Positions 60,252 through 64,000 of a DNA stretch of 64,000 nucleotides are shown piece after piece. The stretch is from Ammoniphilus resinae (GTDB lineage Bacteria > Bacillota > Bacilli > Aneurinibacillales > RAOX-1): the NCBI RefSeq assembly GCF_017873965.1, contig NZ_JAGGKT010000005.1:124001-188000 (forward strand), written 5' to 3'. A program made the translations under genes and the position numbers. Position 1 is the first letter of the stretch, and the number at the start of each line of letters is the position of its first letter. Below the pieces are notes generated by a model. It saw nothing but the letters and a program-made list of their open reading frames with translations. It searched no databases and was not told where the DNA came from.

Positions 60252-61113
60252 TGACGACCCGGTCGTCCGCGCGATGCTTGAGGAAATCATTGAAGATGGA
60301 GATTTGGGAAAAGTGGTTGGCTTCTCGGAAGACGGCTCGAGGATTGACGCCCACAATCTTTTCATGCAGAAAGTGGACGTGCTGCTGATCGATTTGCTGA
60401 TGCCCTTGCGTGACGGGATTGAAACGGTGCGCGCGCTCACCCCCTTTTTCGAAGGAAAAATCATTATGATCTCGCAAGTCGAGTCAAAGGAATTGATCGG
60501 GGAAGCCTACGCGCTTGGGATTGAATATTACATCACGAAGCCGATTAACCGCCTGGAGGTGCTTTCCATTTTGAGGAAAGTGAACGAACGATTATGGCTG
60601 GAGAAGTCAATTCAAAACGTGCGGGAATCCCTGAATCTATTGATGGATAAAAAAGTTCGGGTCCAACCGGAAAAAGATATCTCGCAATGTGGGCATTTCC
60701 TTTTGTCGGAGCTAGGGATGATCGGGGAAAGCGGGAGCAAGGATTTGATCGATATTCTTCAGTATTTGTATGAAAATGAGGGAGACGAGTTTCCGCCTTT
60801 GAAGGAGCTGATGCATCAGATTGTTCTGAAAAGGGGCGGTCCTGCTGTCACGATTAAGAAGGAAATAAAAGCGGCGGAGCAGCGGATTCGGCGGGCGATT
60901 TATCAGGCTTTGAACCAGATCGCTTCACTTGGCTTGACGGACTATACGAATTTGAAGTTTGAGAATTACGCCGGCAAGTTCTTTGATTTCACCGAGGTTC
61001 GCAAGAAAATGCGCGAGTTGGAAGACGGCGAAGAGTTGTCACCCCGGATTAACACGAAAAAGTTTATTCAGGCCTTCTACCTTGAGGCAAAACAACAAAT
61101 GGAAATGGGGTAG
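60232..61113 (+). CDS. GlnL-like response regulator (REC + YcbB DNA-binding domain)
   Basis: 293 residues. The receiver domain (1-118) has the acidic pair in YLVDDDPVV, the phospho-acceptor Asp in VLLIDLLMPLRDG (about 54), Ser in MISQVES and Lys in YITKPINR (about 103). A linker helix follows, then the YcbB-type C-terminal domain (from about 140; RIRRAIYQALNQIASLGLTD and FFDFTEVRKKMRELE). This pairing is diagnostic of GlnK/GlnL-like systems, which in B. subtilis sense glutamine and activate glsA-glnT. Here the divergent symporter gene is the probable target. Confidence 0.9.
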   Translation: MRYYLVDDDPVVRAMLEEIIEDGDLGKVVGFSEDGSRIDAHNLFMQKVDVLLIDLLMPLRDGIETVRALTPFFEGKIIMISQVESKELIGEAYALGIEYYITKPINRLEVLSILRKVNERLWLEKSIQNVRESLNLLMDKKVRVQPEKDISQCGHFLLSELGMIGESGSKDLIDILQYLYENEGDEFPPLKELMHQIVLKRGGPAVTIKKEIKAAEQRIRRAIYQALNQIASLGLTDYTNLKFENYAGKFFDFTEVRKKMRELEDGEELSPRINTKKFIQAFYLEAKQQMEMG

Positions 61114-61133
61114 GCTGGCTACCCCATTTGTTG
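61093..61133. terminator. Long hairpin between convergent glnL-like and M20 peptidase genes
   Basis: GGGGTAG-N5-CTACCCC (61107-61125) is extended by outer arms CAACAAAT and ATTTGTTG. It includes the glnL-like stop codon and ends 2 bp before the peptidase stop, so it can act for both strands. Confidence 0.65.
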
Positions 61134-61134
61134 C

Positions 61135-62481
61135 TTAATTCCGATCTGCTAGCAATGGGTCGGTTTTGCCTTCGACGCCGACAAGTCCAAGAATCGTCAG
61201 GAAGATTCTTTGCGGTCCTTGGTACGCATCGGTTGGATCGAACCATTCACCCGGTGAATGCGACCCGCCGCCAGTTCCCCCGCCACCAAGGGTCAGTGAT
61301 GGGATGCCTAGGCTGATTGGCAGATTAGAGTCTGTGCTGCTTGGTCCGGACAATTGGGGCTCCACTCCGATCGCTTCCGCGGAAGCCCAAGCGGCTTGAA
61401 CATTGAGTGCATCCGCAGGTTGCGTCCCCGCCGGACGATCCCCGATCAGCTCAATTTCGGCTTTTACCCCTTTTTCATCCTCGACTTTCCAGCGCTTGTT
61501 TTCCTCACCTGCTGCTTTGTTCACGATCTTGAGCACCTTTTCTTCCAATTTCAGTAACTCTTCTTCCGAATTGGAGCGCATATCTATTTGCATATTAGCT
61601 TCAGCTGCAATCGAATTCACAGATGTTCCACCGCCCACTGTTCCTACGGTAAAAGTCGTCTTTGGCTCTGTTGGTGTTTTCAAATCTCCAATATCCGAGA
61701 TTGCCCGCCCGAGTGCATGAATCGCGCTTGGCAGTCCAAATGCCCCAAAGCTGTGGCCGCCAGGTCCTTTGTAGGTGACACTATATCTGTGGCTTCCGGT
61801 GGCTTGATAGGTAATTCGTGCGGGACTTCCAGATTCAATAGATATAAATCCGTCCACTTGCGGATGCTCTTTGAAAAAGGCCTTCACCCCGCGAAGATCA
61901 CCCAGTCCTTCCTCCCCAACGGTGCCGCCGAAAATAATATCCCCTTTGGTCTGGACATTGGTCTCATTGAACGCACGCACAATCGAAAGCAACGCCGCGA
62001 GCCCTCTCACATCATCGTTAATCCCCGGGGCATAGAGCTTTCCGTCTTGTTCCTTCACCGTTGTATCCGTTCCCTCAGGGAATACGGTGTCGAGGTGGGC
62101 AGAAACAAACAACGTCGGACCATCCCCCGTTCCCGGGCGAACTCCATAGGCATTCCCTTCCGAGTCAATCTTCACATCTTGCAGACCGAGCTCTTGCAAA
62201 CGCTTCTTGTAGTCCTCGGCACGAACCTCCTCTTTGAACGGTGGTGCAGGAATCTCCGTGATGGTGATTTGTTCCTGGACGGTGTTATCGTGGTCGGCCT
62301 GGATGAATTCAAGCCCTTTTTGTATGGTCTGGTCGGACATTAGATTGGTGTAAACTTGGGTTACTTCAGATGAGAGAACGTATGTATGATCCTTCGGTTT
62401 GGGACCTGCGGCTAAGGCGGTTCCGGTTAGGAGTGAGGTCGCCAGTATCGCCGCCGTTGCAGCAGCAGTAAACTTTTTCAT
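61135..62481 (-). CDS. Secreted M20-family metallopeptidase
   Basis: 448 residues with a clear signal peptide (MKKFTAAATAAILATSLLTG, cleavage near ALAAGPK). M20 motifs: LFVSAHLDTVFPEG (first zinc His and catalytic Asp, about 128-141), PGINDDVRGLAAL (bridging Asp, about 153-165), GTVGEEGLGDLRG (catalytic Glu pair, about 190-202), the dimerisation domain (about 230-340), and the last zinc His in TGGGSHSPGEWFDP (about 405-418). Likely an exported aminopeptidase or deacylase. The ATG follows AAGGGA by 9 nt. Confidence 0.92.
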   Translation of the reverse strand: MKKFTAAATAAILATSLLTGTALAAGPKPKDHTYVLSSEVTQVYTNLMSDQTIQKGLEFIQADHDNTVQEQITITEIPAPPFKEEVRAEDYKKRLQELGLQDVKIDSEGNAYGVRPGTGDGPTLFVSAHLDTVFPEGTDTTVKEQDGKLYAPGINDDVRGLAALLSIVRAFNETNVQTKGDIIFGGTVGEEGLGDLRGVKAFFKEHPQVDGFISIESGSPARITYQATGSHRYSVTYKGPGGHSFGAFGLPSAIHALGRAISDIGDLKTPTEPKTTFTVGTVGGGTSVNSIAAEANMQIDMRSNSEEELLKLEEKVLKIVNKAAGEENKRWKVEDEKGVKAEIELIGDRPAGTQPADALNVQAAWASAEAIGVEPQLSGPSSTDSNLPISLGIPSLTLGGGGTGGGSHSPGEWFDPTDAYQGPQRIFLTILGLVGVEGKTDPLLADRN

Positions 62482-62695
62482 TTGATCAAATCCCTTCTTA
62501 ATTTGTTGTTTCCGGGTTTAAGTTGATTGTATGGTTGGGTTATAAAAGGAGACAGAAAGATACAGTAATATTCATTTTATTTTGTTAATTTTTATATATA
62601 TTGGTAGAGGAAAGGAATTGGTTGTGAATAAGTTAGGAGGATGTCCTACATTATTATTCGAAATTCTGAAAAGGGAGGGATAGGGATCTCGCGAA

Positions 62696-62728
62696 CCCTG
62701 TGGACAATCTCCCTTTCCGTCAGGAATT
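62696..62728 (+). repeat. Dispersed repeat 'CTCCCTTT' family, copy 7
   Basis: CCTGTGGACAATCTCCCTTT followed by CCGTCAGGAA. Upstream AAAAGGGAG (62671-62679) is complementary to its CTCCCTTT, so this copy can fold into a long hairpin. It lies about 60 bp before tandem array 4. Confidence 0.65.
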
Positions 62729-62786
62729 ATACTTTTTGAGTAAAAAAGCCTTTTTAACTAGAAGGGAAGGTGAGCAGGAAATTGAT

Positions 62787-63160
62787 CTTCATAGCACCGA
62801 TGAAGTTCAATGAACGACATCAGAACGGTCACACTGATCTTCATAACACCAATGAAATTCAATGACCAACGTCAGATCCACCACATTGATCTTCATAGAT
62901 AGCACCGATGAAGTTCAATGAACGACATCAGAACGGTCACACTGATCTTCATAACGCCAATGAAGTTCAATGACCAATGTCAGATCCACCACATTAATCT
63001 TCATAGCACCAATGAAGTTCAATGAACGACCTCTGATCCCCCACAATGATCTTCATCACGCCTATGAAGTTCAATGAACGCCCTCGGATCCACCACATTG
63101 ATCTTCATAGCACCGATGAAGTTCAAAGAACGACATCTGTTCCGCCACATTGATCTTCAT
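62787..63160. repeat. 52-bp-period tandem array 4 (8 units)
   Basis: Cores (CTTCAT) start at 62787, 62839, 62891, 62947, 62999, 63051, 63103 and 63155. The step is 52 bp except once, where a 4-bp duplication (AGAT) in the third unit makes it 56. Unit palindrome TGATCTTCAT-N7-ATGAAGTTCA, linkers alternating between ACGACATCAGAACGGTCACA and ACCAACGTCAGATCCACCAC types. Non-coding. Confidence 0.92.
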
Positions 63161-63191
63161 CGCGCTCCCCACGCCATCCACTCCGCCCCAA

Positions 63192-63223
63192 CAAAAAAAC
63201 CCCCAGGTCACTCCCCAGGGGTT
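63192..63223 (-). terminator. Terminator after the TRAP permease gene
   Basis: On the minus strand AACCCCTGGGG, TGACC, then TGGGGGTTTTTTT; the stem pairs AACCCC with GGGGTT. It lies 12 bp after the permease stop. Confidence 0.85.
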
Positions 63224-63234
63224 CATCCATCTAA

Positions 63235-64000
63235 CTAAGCAGTCAGGTCTCCATTCACCTTTTTATTCTTCTTATACCACTGGCTCACGCAGACAAGCAC
63301 CAGAATCAATGCCCCGATGATGTCCGTCATTGTTCCCGGGATCATCAGTGTGATCGCTCCGACCACAGTTACAACTCGCATGATCCAGTCAAGCTTTGTC
63401 AGCATATACCCTTCGAAAGCCGCGGCAAGGCTGACGACTCCGATAGTTGCTGTGACCGCGATCATAATGATTTGCCCGACTGTTGCATCGTTTTGCATCA
63501 ACATCTCAGGCGAATAGACGAAAATATACGGAACGATGACGCCTGCAGCTGCAAGCCGAAGCGAGATAAAGCCGGTTCGCGTTGGATCCCCGCCAGCGAT
63601 TCCTGCCCCTGCAAAAGCCGCCAAGGCTACGGGTGGAGTCAGGTTCGCCAAGATACCGAAGTAAAAGACGAACATATGTGATACGAAGGGGTCCACCCCA
63701 AAGGATGCCAAAGCGGGTGCCGCCATACTCGAAGTGATAATGTAGGTCGGGATTGACGGAAGTCCCATCCCCAATATAATCGAGGCGATCATCGTAAAGA
63801 TCAGTGTCAGGAACATGCTCCCTCCTCCAAGAATGAGGATGGCGTTGGTCATTTTCAGCCCGAAACCTGTCAACGTCGCCACTCCAACAATCAGACCGAC
63901 CATCGCGCAGGACATAGCCACACTGAGTGCACTCCGCGTGCCGCCCTCTAAGGCTTTCCAGATATCTTTCAATCCCATTCGTGTTGTTGAACGAAGCTGG
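63235..64000 (-). CDS. TRAP transporter fused permease (4TM/12TM), C-terminal part, runs off the window
   Basis: 255 codons remain open to the right edge (the frame continues past a Met at 63978 as STTRMGLKDIWKAL). Six or seven membrane helices carry the DctM motifs GMGLPSIPTYIITSSMAAPAL and FYFGILANLTPPVALAAFAG (about 75-125), typical of the fused DctQ-DctM permeases, which are about 600-650 residues when whole. It moves organic anions with a DctP/TAXI binding protein, probably encoded beyond the edge. A terminator follows. Confidence 0.9.
   Translation of the reverse strand, partial: QLRSTTRMGLKDIWKALEGGTRSALSVAMSCAMVGLIVGVATLTGFGLKMTNAILILGGGSMFLTLIFTMIASIILGMGLPSIPTYIITSSMAAPALASFGVDPFVSHMFVFYFGILANLTPPVALAAFAGAGIAGGDPTRTGFISLRLAAAGVIVPYIFVYSPEMLMQNDATVGQIIMIAVTATIGVVSLAAAFEGYMLTKLDWIMRVVTVVGAITLMIPGTMTDIIGALILVLVCVSQWYKKNKKVNGDLTA

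Noticed and set aside
61588-62343. 251-residue open frame antisense to the M20 peptidase
   Set aside because: No ribosome site or recognisable domain; the other strand encodes a full peptidase with catalytic residues.

Overview
The window reads as chromosomal DNA of a Gram-positive, low-to-mid GC member of the Bacillales (Firmicutes). Signs seen directly: strong AGGAGG-type ribosome sites, ATG/GTG/TTG starts, an S-box (SAM-I) riboswitch, PhoP-type TTTACA hexamer boxes, a GlnK/GlnL-type two-component system, lipoprotein-type binding proteins, and families typical of Bacilli (YhfC, DUF606, CBO0543, YodB-like HxlR). No rRNA, tRNA, CRISPR, phage or complete insertion sequence was seen. The species cannot be named from this sequence alone.

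Layout, left to right. 1-3.5 kb: the end of an aldehyde dehydrogenase/3-hydroxyacid dehydrogenase pair, its divergent LysR regulator and an orphan TRAP binding protein. 3.5-4.5 kb: a non-coding tandem array. 4.6-13 kb: adenine deaminase, a DctP/TIM-barrel/MFS operon, an aldo-keto reductase, and a UDP-glucose dehydrogenase/UDP-glucuronate epimerase pair. 13-20 kb: a NERD gene bracketed by 128-bp direct repeats, a lactonase-like hydrolase, small membrane proteins, gene remnants and a diguanylate cyclase. 19.5-24 kb: a hydantoin or pyrimidine-type operon (FadR-type regulator, dihydropyrimidinase, NCS1 permease, SDR). 24-33 kb: an FtsH-like protease, an ABC-2 export system with an unusual DUF6583-cytochrome c protein, and galE. 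33-43 kb: secreted and membrane proteins, then a ugp-type operon (HAD phosphatase, UgpC-A-E-B, glycerophosphodiesterase) behind a Pho-box array, and a flavodoxin-less CysJ homologue. 43.8-46.4 kb: SfnG, FMN reductase and OsmC under a SAM riboswitch. 46.5-50 kb: a YodB-like HxlR regulator with an in-frame TGA at its redox-cysteine position, divergent from a ring-cleaving dioxygenase, DoxX and CDGSH genes. 50-54.3 kb: a D-apionate/3-oxo-isoapionate operon with a RuBisCO-like protein. 55-64 kb: threonine aldolase, a second NERD protein, a dicarboxylate symporter with its GlnK/GlnL-like system, an M20 peptidase and the end of a TRAP permease.

The genes suggest a soil-type heterotroph that scavenges organic acids, purines, hydantoins, sulfones, glycerophosphodiesters and plant-derived branched sugars, each module with its own local regulator.

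The most unexplained feature is non-coding. At least five intergenic loci (about 4.1, 43.4, 54.5, 57.4 and 63.0 kb) carry tandem arrays with the same 52-bp period. Each unit is built on an imperfect palindrome, CTTCAT-N7-ATGAWG, whose outer arms change in a matched way between arrays. Three further dispersed repeat families and several gene remnants lie in the same intergenic spaces.
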